Below, piece by piece: positions 1-10,575 of a stretch of 64,000 nucleotides of DNA (positions are counted from its first letter, which is position 1; the number at the start of each line of letters is the position of its first letter). Origin of the DNA: Panagrolaimus kolymaensis (Eukaryota > Nematoda > Chromadorea > Rhabditida > Panagrolaimidae); contig JAJQJQ010000096.1 in assembly GCA_028622995.1 (NCBI GenBank), forward strand, positions 117,465-181,464, in the 5' to 3' direction. The notes below the pieces were generated by a model, which saw only the letters and a program-made list of their open reading frames with translations, searched no databases and had not been told where the DNA came from. The position numbers and the translations under genes are program-made.

Positions 1-57
1 GAAGCCGCGGTTGAATTATTGAAAGAAGCTACTACTACCACTGAATTGCCAATATAA
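1..57 (+). CDS. 3' end of an unidentified protein-coding gene
   Basis: The window opens inside an open frame that reads 18 codons (ending ...LKEATTTTELPI) to a TAA at 55-57. Codon choice is gene-like, and an AT-rich 3' region follows at once. The rest lies left of the window, so no family can be assigned. It could also be a chance frame of this length. Confidence 0.4.
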   Translation, partial: EAAVELLKEATTTTELPI

Positions 58-530
58 ATTATTTTCCACAAAAAAATAATTTATTCTTTTTTTTTACTAA
101 AAATTTGGGCTTCTTCGCTTTATGAAAAATTCAGCAATCAAACAGAGCCCATATTTGCCAGTGGAGTTTAAAAAAAATAAGCAAGTATTTTATTTTTGTA
201 AATTTATTAATAAAAAAACTTTTAAAATTGAAATTAAAATATTCGATATATTATTGTTTGTTATTGTGAGATAAGATGGCCAGAGAAATAAAAAAAATAA
301 CCAAATAAATAAAAATAAATCTATGAAGAAAAAATACTAAAAATACAAAAACATCAGGGGCAAATATGTACAACAACAAAAAATAAATCCCTCAAATCAA
401 GATTATTAGAAGTCAAAGACGAAAAAAAAATACACTAAAAAAGTGATAATTTAGACACGAGTTTTAGTTTTGTAAAAGAAAAACCTGAGAAACTACAATT
501 TTAATTTCGCAAAGATTCAATTTTTAAATT

Positions 531-1633
531 TTATAAAACCATCGAGATTTGATTTTGTGGTTTACAAGTTTCTAATTGCCTTTTAAATTCGGAACTAAGA
601 CTTCCATCAATTTTGACAATAAATTCTTGGGGCTTTTTAGATAAAAATTGAATACATTTTTCATTTAAATTTATTGCATTCAATTTCGCTGATGCATTTG
701 CAATATCACAAACTTTATCGTCGGTTATATTTTCTAGCAAAATATTTTCCATATCTGCCTGAAATTTTTTTTGAGGGTTAAAAGCTTAAGATTTTAAAAA
801 ATTACTTTGAGATCATTAATACCAAATTTATGTGCAAATTCAAAAAGAAAAATTGCATCAGAAATTGCTATTTTTTCATTGATTTCTAAACCATAGCAAT
901 ATTTGATTGCTATTTCAATAACGTTCAAAGGATAATCATGGAATTCAAGTTTGTTATTTTCATTTGAAGAATCTTCGTCAATTAAAGATTTCAAAGAAGG
1001 GATTTGAGAGAAAATAAATGCTTTGTGGACCTGCAAAAAAGTTAAATAAATTTATTAGTTTATATATTCCAAAGATTTTTTGGGATGAAAAATTCTTCGA
1101 TTTCAAAATAAATTGAGAAAATTTCATTTGGCCTTTCGACAAATTTCCAAACTTTAGGTCTTTAATTTGACACTATTAGCTTCCCAAAAAAAACATAAAA
1201 AATATATATAAAACTAATTTACTTTAATTTCGCCATTTTCTGCAACAATACTAAAATCTTTACATGGATCATTCCATAATTCTCTTCCATCATTTCTATT
1301 GTTAGTTGGAAATAAAATCACACCAACAAATTTAAGTTTCATACTTTCACAAAGTGGCACACCACAACCAAAATCCGTGCATTCTTTCGCGTGATGATTA
1401 CAAAGGGCAGAAAATTGTTTACATATTAAGCATTGGTAGGGAGGAAGCTGGCAACGTTTATGATGGATAATAACTTTTTTCATTTTTCGGCATGTTTCTC
1501 GAAAGCAATTAAATTCTTTACAAAACCATGCATGTTTTAAAGTTTCTGCGCAACGACTCGTAGCTTCTTCAAATGATTCTTCAGGATGATGTTGACTGCT
1601 TTGTTGTTGTTGTTGGTGTTGTTGTTGTTCCAT
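531..1633 (-). CDS. TAZ zinc finger-BTB protein (three exons)
   Basis: Three exons, 1633-1223, 1030-806 and 758-531, join in phase 0 to give 287 aa. After a Gln/His-rich start (residues 1-17), residues about 25-95 form a TAZ zinc finger like those of CBP/p300: HAWFC, NC, TC, KMKKVI.HH, the core ICKQF.ALCNHHAKEC and a final C.VPLC supply the repeated His/Cys zinc ligands. The exon 1/2 junction restores a BTB start (DFSIV..NGEIK|VHKAFIFSQIPS), followed by the BTB core (KLEFHDYPLNVIEIAIKYCYG). Exon 3 resembles the short helical region that follows BTB domains. In the families TAZ binds activation domains and BTB dimerises or recruits cullin 3, so a transcription or ubiquitin adaptor role is inferred. 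Plant BTB-TAZ proteins have the opposite domain order. A decayed paralogue lies at 4929-5620. Confidence 0.85.
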
Positions 1634-2846
1634 TTTAATTTATTTACTCTAAAAACTCAAAGAAAAATTAAAGATAAAAGTAAAGTCTAAAAAAATTGGG
1701 TGACAAAATTTAATATATATTTTAGCGTTCAAAAAATATGTTTTAATTCTTAAAGAAGAAGAAGAAGAAAAAATTGGAACACGAGAAAAAGATGATTAAA
1801 GAAAATAAGAGATGAAAATATATGTATTTAAAAAATGGTCAACAAACAACAAAATCAACAATCTTGTGTTTGGGGTTTATTTGTGTGTGTCAACCATGTG
1901 TTCCTTTTTTTAATCTTAAAAAATGGAATATGTTGTAATTTTAATAAACTAATAAAACGCGATTACTTTGAATAAAACATTCTCAGAAAATAATCTGAAA
2001 CCATTTTGTAAATGCGTTTAAAAAAAATAGAAATGAAAAGTGAAATAAATTATGATTACAAATAAGCTTTTATTCTTTTTATTTTGTCCTTTCATTCAAG
2101 CAACAACTTGCCGCCTTTTACTGATCAAATGAAAAAGTGTTTATTTATGTTTGATAGGATAAATACCACAAAGAAACGCTGAAAAAAAAGAAACAAGAAA
2201 ATACACACCAAAGTGGTTAAAACTGGATTTTTGGACAAAGATAAAAAATTGTTGTGAACAAATTTTTATCACTTGCTTGCTTGCAAATCTTTCTTCAATA
2301 TTAACTAAGTCTATTGGCTACTTCAATATTTGTTAATGCTCAAAAAGCTGGTCGATCAGATTTTGGGTTCCAAGCTTTTAATTCAACTTTCATAGTTCTA
2401 CTGAGTCGAACTTCGTCATTATCATCAAAATTTGTGCAATGTACACAAACTTGGGCTTTTGGCGCCATCGTTTGCTTTCTAAAATGTGTTCTTTGTTGTA
2501 TCCTTTCGCATACATAAAATCTTGCCAAATCAGTTTATTATGTTCATAGGATTCCTAACAAATCATTTATTGTGACAAGACAAAAGCCTTACTGACAAAA
2601 AAAGGATTTTATTGCATTTCTTTGAGTCAGCCATCTAATTTTTGTTGTTGCTTTCAGTCCCTATTTCAAAACTTGAAGAAAATGTGGTACTTTTGATCTT
2701 TCCAAAAGACATTTTTTCTCCCCTCCCTTTAGTTTGGTTTTTGTTGCCAATCTTATTTTATGCACGTTTTTTTCATTCCACATTTTCATAAAAACCTTTT
2801 TATCCTTTCTTAAAACCCTAGTTTCACCTCACCCAATTTTTAGATC
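1634..2846. other. Intergenic region, 1.2 kb, possible micro-ORF inside
   Basis: AT-rich DNA between the divergent TAZ-BTB and F-box-like genes, so it should hold both promoters. The only coding hint is a 42-aa minus-strand frame from ATG 2468 to TGA 2340 (starts MAPKAQVCVHCTNF), with a TTTTAG just upstream that could serve as a splice acceptor. It could be a small gene, a terminal exon or chance. Nothing else convincing was seen. Confidence 0.35.
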
Positions 2847-4492
2847 ATGTTAAAACCAAATAAATCACCAATGCTCTCTAAAACTAAAGAATGTAAGTTT
2901 TGTTAAAATCCTTTTAAAGTTTCATTTTTTTCTTAATTTAATTGCAATTTTAACTAAAAATTTGTTAACTTTTTTTTGTTGCTTTCTTTTTTTACTTTTA
3001 GTATTTTTTAAAAATTGCCTTTTTTTGGATTGTGGGAGATTGCACGTTTCGTTAATTGCATAAATAACTTTTAGTATTGGTGAAACCAATAATCCTAAAT
3101 CAAGAAATCATTCGGGATATTTTCATTAAAATTAGGAAAGTGGAAAGTCAATGGAGTGGAGATGCCGATAAAGTCGACACTAAAAATTTGGTTAAATTTA
3201 TGTTGGCTGGAAAAGAAACTTTTAAAATTGTTTTAAACTTTTTTGCTAAAGCAAATTTTGCCGATATTGGTTACAGACGGAGACAATATGGCGATATTGA
3301 TGAAGCCCAAGCATACATGGAAGATTTCAATGAAAGTTCTGTCGTTGTTGGTTTCATCGATTCAGTATGTTATTTATTTTTTTATTTTCCTTTAATTTGT
3401 AAAAAGATTTTTTTGATATTTATAATTTAGAAAAATGAATATGAACGTTATCGATTTTCATTGGATTTTAAACTTATGAAGCCACTTATCGTAGCTGTGG
3501 GTGAAGGAATTCTTGAGTTGATTATTCGTGATTGCCGCCCTCCTATTCTTTCTAATATTATTAATACTTTAATAAAAAAAAGTAGTTTTGTTTGGATAAA
3601 TCTGTATTAAGGTGAAGAATGATTTCAGATTTGAAGAAGGTTTCGCTTCTTAAAGATCCTCCAAAGCCTATTTATGATTTTTTAAAACAAAGTGAAATTA
3701 AAAGCATTGAAATTTGTAGCTTTGATGAAGATTCGGTAAGTTTTTTTTCAACGTCCATTCAAATCACAAATACGGGTGATTTAAATTTTAGGATCTTTCT
3801 ATTTTGCCTCTCTCGTGTCATGAACTTCAAATCACATTTGATGATATCAAAAATATTTTACAACTAAAATCGAAAAAGTAAATAGTTTATTGATTTCTTT
3901 TTTTACTTAAAATTATTTATTTTCAGCGCAATTTGCCCCTTCATAGAAAAGCTCAAAATAAATGGTCAAATTTCGAATTATGAATTTAATTCTCGTGTAA
4001 TTAAGCAATTGGTTTTATTTATTTGTAAATTTTTTCCAAATACCAAAGAATTGAATACCGATATTGGAATTTATTGTAATTGGTGGGAAATTGAAACCAT
4101 GGTTTTCAGTTTAAAGCCATCTATGTTTCAAGGGATTTTACCACATGTTAAAGGAAAGATTCGTTTTTTTATTGACGAAGATGATGAAGATGATCTTTTT
4201 GATACAGTATGTTACTCTTTGTATATACTTTGTTTTATTTTTTTCTAAAAAAACATTCTTTTAGTTTCCCGATGTTTCAATTGACCCAAATATGAAGTAT
4301 AACGCTGAAAACGGAGAAATTACAAAGACATTTGATATTCATCCAGGTTTATCGTTTGAATTCGAATATTCCTTCCAACCTGAAAAGGAAGCCTCTGATG
4401 ATGATAATAGCGATTTTAATTCTACCGAAGATGACTCTAATGCAGAAGATGCTAATGGAGAAGACTTTGACGAGAATGAGATTGATGATTAA
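2847..4492 (+). CDS. F-box-like protein, seven exons, acidic C-terminus
   Basis: Exons 2847-2892, 3075-3364, 3431-3581, 3629-3735, 3792-3877, 3927-4206 and 4265-4492 have GT-AG borders and join in frame to 395 aa. The N-terminal stretch (residues about 20-60: IILNQEIIRDIFIKI ... KFMLAGKETFKIV) has the Leu/Ile and 'aGK..f.iv' pattern of divergent nematode F-box proteins, which recruit substrates to SCF ubiquitin ligases. The middle is a Leu/Ile-rich substrate-side domain without a nameable motif. The last 30 residues are almost all Asp, Glu, Asn and Ser. Exon 1 is only 46 nt and its choice rests on frame (the alternative acceptor at 3001 hits a stop). The F-box call is by pattern only. Such genes often lie in expanded, fast-evolving clusters. 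Confidence 0.6.
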
Positions 4493-4928
4493 ATAAAACT
4501 ATTTTAATAATTTTTTAAGTAATCGGTTTTATTTTTAATGGCGTTTTCCTCTTATAAAAGAATTCGATTTTTAAAGTTTTCTTAATATGATAATTCGCAA
4601 ACCCTTTCATTTTTTGACAATAGAAAAAACCATTTTATTAATTCAGCTGAATTTATATCCACAAACAGGCAAAAGAAAGAGCAGTGCTGCGTCAAATGGA
4701 AGCAATTGGTTCCTTTACTTATTTTATTCTGAATTGCTTTTTTCTTCACTATTCAAATTTTAACGATAGCAAATACATGCAAAAAAAACTTTATTCTTTT
4801 AACTTTTTTTGATTTACAAAAATACCTTTCATTTTTTATTTAAAAAAACAATACAAAGAATCGAAATCAAAAATACAATAATAAGTTTCATAAAAAAATG
4901 AAAACAATTAAAAAAGTAAAGGGTTTTT

Positions 4929-5620
4929 TCATTGATTAGCTTCAGCTAATTTCATTTTAAATTCACAATCAATGCCATCAATTTCTTCCATATTCGAAAG
5001 AAAATACTCTGAATTGGCTAATAAAAATTCAAAGCATTTTTCTTTTAAATTTGTGGCATTTAATTTTATGGAACAATTGGCAATATTTTGAAGTTTTACA
5101 AAATCAATATTGTTTAGCAAAATTTTTTCAATGTCTTCCTGCAAAATTTTTATAATTAATGAAATTGCTTTTTAAAATTGTAAAATTACTTGCTTTAAGA
5201 TCGGTAAAAACAAATTTATAAGCAAACTCAAAAAGTAAGATGACATTTGAAACATGAAGTTTTTCATCGATGGAATTCTCGAAAACAAAATCATTTTATG
5301 AACCTAAAAATTTGAAGTCTTCGATGGTTTTAAACTTTGTTTGCTGACTAACTCGAATTTCATTATTTCCAACAAAAACACTAAAATCTTTATTATTTGA
5401 ATCATTCCATAAAATTTCTCCAAAATTATTGCTTTGAGGTAAATTTATTAATAGCGTTTCTTGAAGTTTGTTACAAACTTTAGGATGTTTGCATTGAAAT
5501 GCAAAAACTTCATCACATATTTTACAAGGTGCCAAAGGATAAAGTTTACAATTTCGAAGATGTTGAATAATTGTTTTCTTTGTTTCATCGCAGCTTTCAT
5601 TGGTGCAGTAACTTACGTTT
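4929..5620 (-). pseudogene. Decayed TAZ-BTB paralogue
   Basis: Second copy of the gene at 531-1633, same strand and exon plan. The first block (about 5620-5353) keeps half a TAZ finger (CTNESC, then C.ICDEVFAFQCKHPKVC) and the linker GEILWND..KDFSVF..NNEIR ending at a GTTAGT donor. The next exon (5303-5190) starts VHKMILFSRIPS, but the central part of the BTB is missing and the remaining BTB end (EKLHVSNVILLFEFAYKF) is in another frame. The last exon (5138-4929) is intact and matches exon 3 of the first gene. No clear start codon lies before the finger. The internal deletion plus frame change marks it as a pseudogene, or at best a truncated gene. Assembly error is less likely because the deletion lies in a non-repetitive stretch. 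Confidence 0.7.
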
Positions 5621-5837
5621 ATATTAAAAATTTAAAAAATTACCGAACTAAAAAAATAAGAAGAAACAAATTAATCTTTTTTTAAAAATTATAGCATTCA
5701 GAAACTACACATTCGAGCCCAAATAAAAAGAGAGAAGTATCAAGATCGAATTTTTTATGATTAGCTTTAAAAAAGAGCAACAACAAAGAAAAACAAATAA
5801 AATAAAAGAATCCAAACAAAAAATAAAAAATAAATAT

Positions 5838-8146
5838 TTAATTGAGAGTGCAATTATTCGATGATTTTCCATCTCGGCTAATACGTTTTTTCTTTTTTGG
5901 AACTTTTTGTTTTGGGGTTATTGGAGATTCGAAAGGGCTTTCCATGGATGATTCCAATAATTCATTTAGCAATGAAGCTTTTGTTTTTGTTGAATTTTGT
6001 TCGCGGCGTCGAATATGTTTGTCATCAAACGAAGAAGGAGCCTTTCTTTTTAGCTGTCGTTTTGCAACTAATTCCTATAAAAAAAATTATATAAAAATTA
6101 AAACAACTTTTTTTGAATATATTTTACTTACTTTTGAATTTGCAAAATGGTTTGATGAAGGAGAAGCATGTCCGCCATTTTTAATAGATTTTTTTATGAG
6201 AGTCATTTCATTTTCCAATAATGAAATTCTCGCATTTTGAGTATCGAGAAGTTTAAGGCGCGATTCAATTTTAACAATTCTGGTTTTGGGAATTTGAACT
6301 AATTCAGGGTCATTGTTTTCATTATTATTAACTTTAACCATTTGAGTTGTAATAACTTGAGTATCAGTTTCGATTTCATCAAGGTGAACGGAAATTGTGG
6401 GCGAAGTATTCAATGCATCAACTTTTTTTGCAATCGAATCTTCAGTTTGTGCTGATTTCTTAAAAAGATAAAAGTAAATTATTGGGTCTTAATTATACTA
6501 TGTATAACAAAAAATGGAAGTGAAAGCTAATATTTTTTAAACTTAAGACTTACTTCTTTATTTTCAGAAGTTTCTTGAACATTTGTGCTTCCAACGATTT
6601 TTTCCATGATTGCTTCCATTATTGAGCCATCGGAACAAAATGCAAATTCTGCTTTTTGTTGTTGAACTTCATTAATTCGCAAGTTACTAATTTCTTCGTC
6701 TTCTTCAAATGAATTAGTATTTTTCATTGAAATATTCTTTTCTAATGATTCAATAATTGGGGAATTTTCAATCTTAATCCTAATCTTTTCAGCTCCATTT
6801 TTTTGTTTTTTGATTAGTTGGCGATTTTCTTTTTTAACTTCAGCCAATTCATTTTCAAACTGTTTAAGCTTCTCGTTTGCCATATTTAATTTTTGGGTTA
6901 AAGCTTCATTGGTTTTAGTAAGGGCTTGAAGTTGTTCCTTCAATTCTGTGGATATAGCTTCAGCTTTAACAACTCGCTGCTTTTCATTTTCCAAATTTGT
7001 TTCTGCTTGATCTGCGCGCTTGCTTTCTGCTTCCGCCTTTGCTTCAGCTGCTTGAGCTCGTTTGCTTTCGTTTTCCAATTTTTCTTCAGCTGCATCAGCC
7101 CTCTTTTTTTCCATCTCCAACTTTGCCTCATTTTGATCTGCTCGGCAACGTTGAGTCTCCTCTTTGGCATTTGCTTCTTTTACTTGTTGTTTTTCGACCT
7201 CAACTTGTGCTATAGCTTCATCGGCACGTTTTTGTTCATTTGTAGCGTTCGATTCAGCCTCATTTGCTCCCTTTTTTTCCATTTCCAAATTTTCTTCAGC
7301 TTTTGCAACTCGTTGCTTTTCATTCTTCAAATTGGCTTCGGCTTGGTCAGCATGAGATTTTTCAATTTCTGTTTGGGCTTGTGCATCTTTTACTCTTTGG
7401 CGCTCAGTTTCCAAATTAGTTTCAGCTCGATCTGCACGCTGACTTTCAGCCTCTGCCTTTGCTTTAGCTTCTTCAGCTCGCTGTTTTTCAACATCCATTT
7501 TGGCTTCAGCACTATCCGCACGAAGTTTTACCATCTCCAAATTAGCCTTATTTTGATCTGCACGAAAACGTTCAGTTTCTGCTTTCGCTTCAGCCTCATC
7601 TGCTCTTTGGCGGTGAAATTCAACTTTAGCAACAGCTTCATTTGCAAGTTTTTTTTCTATAGCCAAATTTTCTTCTGCGTTAGCTGCTTGCTGCCGATAT
7701 ATTTCTGTTTGGGCTTCAGCTTGGTCTGCCCGAAGTTTTTCAATTTTTATTAATGCTTCTGCTTCATTGGCTCGCTGTTTTTCTACTTCCAATTTGGATT
7801 CAGCTTCATCCGTTCGCTTTTTTTCCTTCTCAGTTTGGGCTTCGGCTTGCTCCACAAACCATTCATTCTGATACTTTTCTTGTTCTAATTCTTCAATCTT
7901 TCGGTAGCAATCATCCAATTTTGTTGAAACTTCTTCAAACTTTTTTTCGATTTTGCATCTTTTTTCTTTTTCATCGAAATATCCACTCGCAACATAAAAT
8001 CCTTCATAAGAGCAATTTGTAAAAGTCTATAAAAATTTTAATAAGAAAAGCTTTTCGATAATTAAAAAAAATAAATTTACTTTTGCTGCAATTTGGCGAA
8101 ATTCAGAATTTTGCCATCTTTCATTGTTTTTTAAACTTTCACTCAT
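5838..8146 (-). CDS. Long coiled-coil protein with C-terminal nuclear signals
   Basis: Four exons, 8146-8081, 8026-6554, 6458-6132 and 6074-5838, all phase 0, give 700 aa. Residues about 55-440 are continuous coiled coil built from imperfect short repeats of the type RADxAEAxxExEx, rich in Ala, Glu, Lys and Arg. This is followed by a Leu-zipper-like stretch (ISLLENEMTLIKKSIKN) and a basic tail with candidate nuclear localisation motifs (KRQLKRK, PKKKKR). The family is not recognised; a structural or scaffold role in or at the nucleus is inferred. The start is the first ATG in the open frame (8146). An upstream ATG at 8208 opens 21 codons and then stops after an A6 run. The repeats leave a long but meaningless open frame on the opposite strand. 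Confidence 0.75.
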
Positions 8147-8208
8147 GTGGGAATAAACTTTTAATTGGAATCGGGTCGCCATTTCACTAATCAAAGTTTC
8201 ATCCATTT

Positions 8209-9018
8209 TTGTATGATTTTTTGAAACTAAAAATAAATCAATTCGAAGTTTTTAAATATAAATAAATATAGCTCGAAGACAGCGGAAATAATAAGCACCA
8301 AAATTAATTAATAAGGAATAGAAAATTTCGATAATCAAAATATAACTGCCGAATAAAAGCTTTATAATAAAAAAAGGAATATATTTAAACAATAGCAAAA
8401 TCTTCGGGATTCCTAAAAATATATATGCGTGAAGCAAGAAAAAAACATTTTGAATAATAAATAATCGAATAATTAGTTTTGGCAACAAAAAAAATGCAAG
8501 CGGAAGGTCAATAAATAATTCAAACTAAAAAAGCCTTTGCACCTTTTATTTTAGGGGTTTATCTTCCAATTTTTCTTTGTGCCATTTTTTTGCTTGTGCA
8601 AGCAAACAACTCTTTGATCACACTTCTTAATAAGAATGCCCTAAATAGATTTTTCACATTTTTTTGTTTGCCTTAAATCACTAATCTCAAAGTTGGGGAT
8701 GTGATTGATAGAAAACAATTTTTTTTCTCAAAGGAATAAATAAAAGTATCGACAGCAGATAAAGAACTTTTCTTTTTTGTAAGTTTTATTAGAAAAAGTA
8801 ATCCATAAGAAATATAAAGATTTTTATTTTATTTGTTGGATTCCATAACTCAGAAAATTAAACTAAATAAAAATGAAGAAAAGCGTCACAAAATTTTATT
8901 AAATAGTTTTTTATTGGAATGTAAAAAACGAGAACATAATCGATCGAATTCGAGAAAGGGTCATCTTCTGTATTCATTTTTTTCTTAAGCTTCCTTGTCG
9001 CCTACTTTTTGAGGATCT
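8209..9018. other. Intergenic region, 0.8 kb
   Basis: AT-rich spacer between the coiled-coil gene and the 3' end of the KIX gene, both on the minus strand. It should contain the promoter of the coiled-coil gene near 8210-8500 and the 3' UTR of the KIX gene near 9018. A 32-codon frame at 9019-8960 (ends ...GGAEDPQKVGDKEA) adjoins the KIX stop in another frame. No RNA gene or repeat was recognised. Confidence 0.5.
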
Positions 9019-9487
9019 TCAGCACCACCAATTTTTTTGTTGAGCATTTGCTGCTGGATTCGCATTTGGTTGCCCGATTTTAATTTTGGCTTTGAATTCT
9101 TTCAAATATTTTCCAACTTTATAAATTATTTCCGCCAATAAACGAAAATATTCTTCCTAAAAAATATATTGGTATAAATAAACCATGAAAAGTTAAGTAA
9201 TTCTTTCTTGAAATAATTTTTAAGTTATTTAATAAAAAAATTAAGTCAAAACTCACTCTATCATTTGCGGCTTCGAAAGCTTCTTTTTCTATTTTCATTA
9301 CTGCCTTAATCATGGCTTCTTTTCTATCTTCCAACATTTCAATTGGATAAGTCCAAAAAGCTTTAAAAAGTTTGTTAATTAAATATTTTCTCAAATCTTT
9401 GTTAATGGAATTATGCCATGATTTATTGGTGGTGGTTTCAGAAATATAAAAACCAGTTAAAAATTCATCAGCATTTTGTAAATCCAT
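9019..9487 (-). CDS. KIX-domain protein related to CBP/p300
   Basis: Two exons, 9487-9257 and 9156-9019, join in phase 0 to 122 aa. Residues about 22-108 align along their length with the KIX domain of CBP: KSWHNSINKDLRKYLINKL, then a short loop, EDRKEAMIKAVMKIEKEAFEAANDR, and EEYFRLLAEIIYKVGKYL. The intron falls inside the domain. The Tyr and Lys of the last helix (IYK), which contact phospho-KID and MLL-type activators in CBP, are kept. There is no room for bromodomain, HAT or TAZ modules, so this is a stand-alone KIX: an adaptor or competitor for CBP-binding activators (inference). A further exon may lie upstream, because an acceptor-like TTTTAG precedes the start at about 9535. After the domain a second frame stays open for about 30 codons, so the exact C-terminus is uncertain. 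Confidence 0.8.
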
Positions 9488-9535
9488 TTTCTTTCGGCGT
9501 TTCAAATGAATTTTATTTTTGGCTATGTAGAATCC

Positions 9536-10575
9536 TAAAATTTAAAAAATAAATAACTAAATTTATGCAAGAAAAAAAAAGATTAGCGCCGCCACAAAGA
9601 GAAAGAAAAAAATTAAATTAAAAAAATGTTTACAAATTATTAGCTCAGCAAAAATTTTCCAACCAAATAGAAATAACAATTTATTTGTTTGTGCATTTAC
9701 AAAATCATAAAAAAAAACTATGTCTATCATTTTTTCTTCAGAAAGGATGAGTCACTTCACTGCCATATTTGCTTTTTTTTGATTTTTAAGAAGAAACAAA
9801 AAAAAAGGCGGAGTCGTTTTTGGTGGTTTATGAGTTGGAGACGGACGCAAATGCCAAAATCAATGGTTAATCGTGATTCATCAAAACCTTCTTTTTTGGG
9901 AATATATGTAATTGCCTATTAAAGGTATTTGTTTTTTACTTTTTCGTTTGGTTCATTTATTTGGGGCTATGAAAAAAGGCGTAATGATTGGAACCTCAGA
10001 AAGAGAATTTCCACGCGATTTTTTTTATGCCCAGACTTTTGCCATTAAAAAAACACGATATTCAAAATATTTGTTTTCAAAGATGAGAGAGTGAAAAAAA
10101 AAACAAAGAAAAAAATAAGTTGGTTGGTTTTGACGGAGCCAAAGAGATCTCACAGCCATAAAAGCGATAATAAAAATATGTGAATCTACAATATAAAATT
10201 TGAACCAAGTAAAAAATTACTAATCGTTGAAACCAAAACAGAGATGAAGAGATTAACCATTTTTTGAAATATCTTGCTAAATTTTTGTTTTTATCCTTTG
10301 GTAAATAAAAAACGCGGCTGTGATAGCTAAATTGCGTTAGTCATTGTTAGTTTTCTTTTTCTGGCGCTTCTTCTGTTTGGATATCATCATGATCCATGAC
10401 TCTTTTTTTTTTGTCTGGAAAGCAATGAAAATTTGCAACAAAGACAATTCATACACGTTTGTTAAAATTTTTTGCTCCATCTCTAAAGTTTACTATTATC
10501 GCCTTCACTTCTCTTCTTTACTTCATGGTTAATTTTTAATACAACAAAAATTTTATTTATTAAAACATTTTTTTA
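9536..10575. other. Intergenic region, 1.0 kb
   Basis: AT-rich sequence between the KIX gene start and the lectin 3' end. Open frames here are short, Phe/Lys-rich and without splice or codon support. It may hold the KIX promoter and possibly a short 5' exon. No RNA gene, repeat or mobile element was recognised. Confidence 0.5.

Noticed and set aside
2314..2517. Plus-strand 67-codon frame near 2.3 kb
   Set aside because: No ATG-context, splice or domain support; the opposite-strand micro-ORF is slightly better and is listed only as weak.
6926..7753. 275-codon plus-strand open frame opposite the coiled-coil gene
   Set aside because: Phe/Cys/Leu-rich mirror of the Glu/Ala/Lys repeat on the other strand; repeat composition removes stops. 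The minus-strand exons join by proper splice sites.
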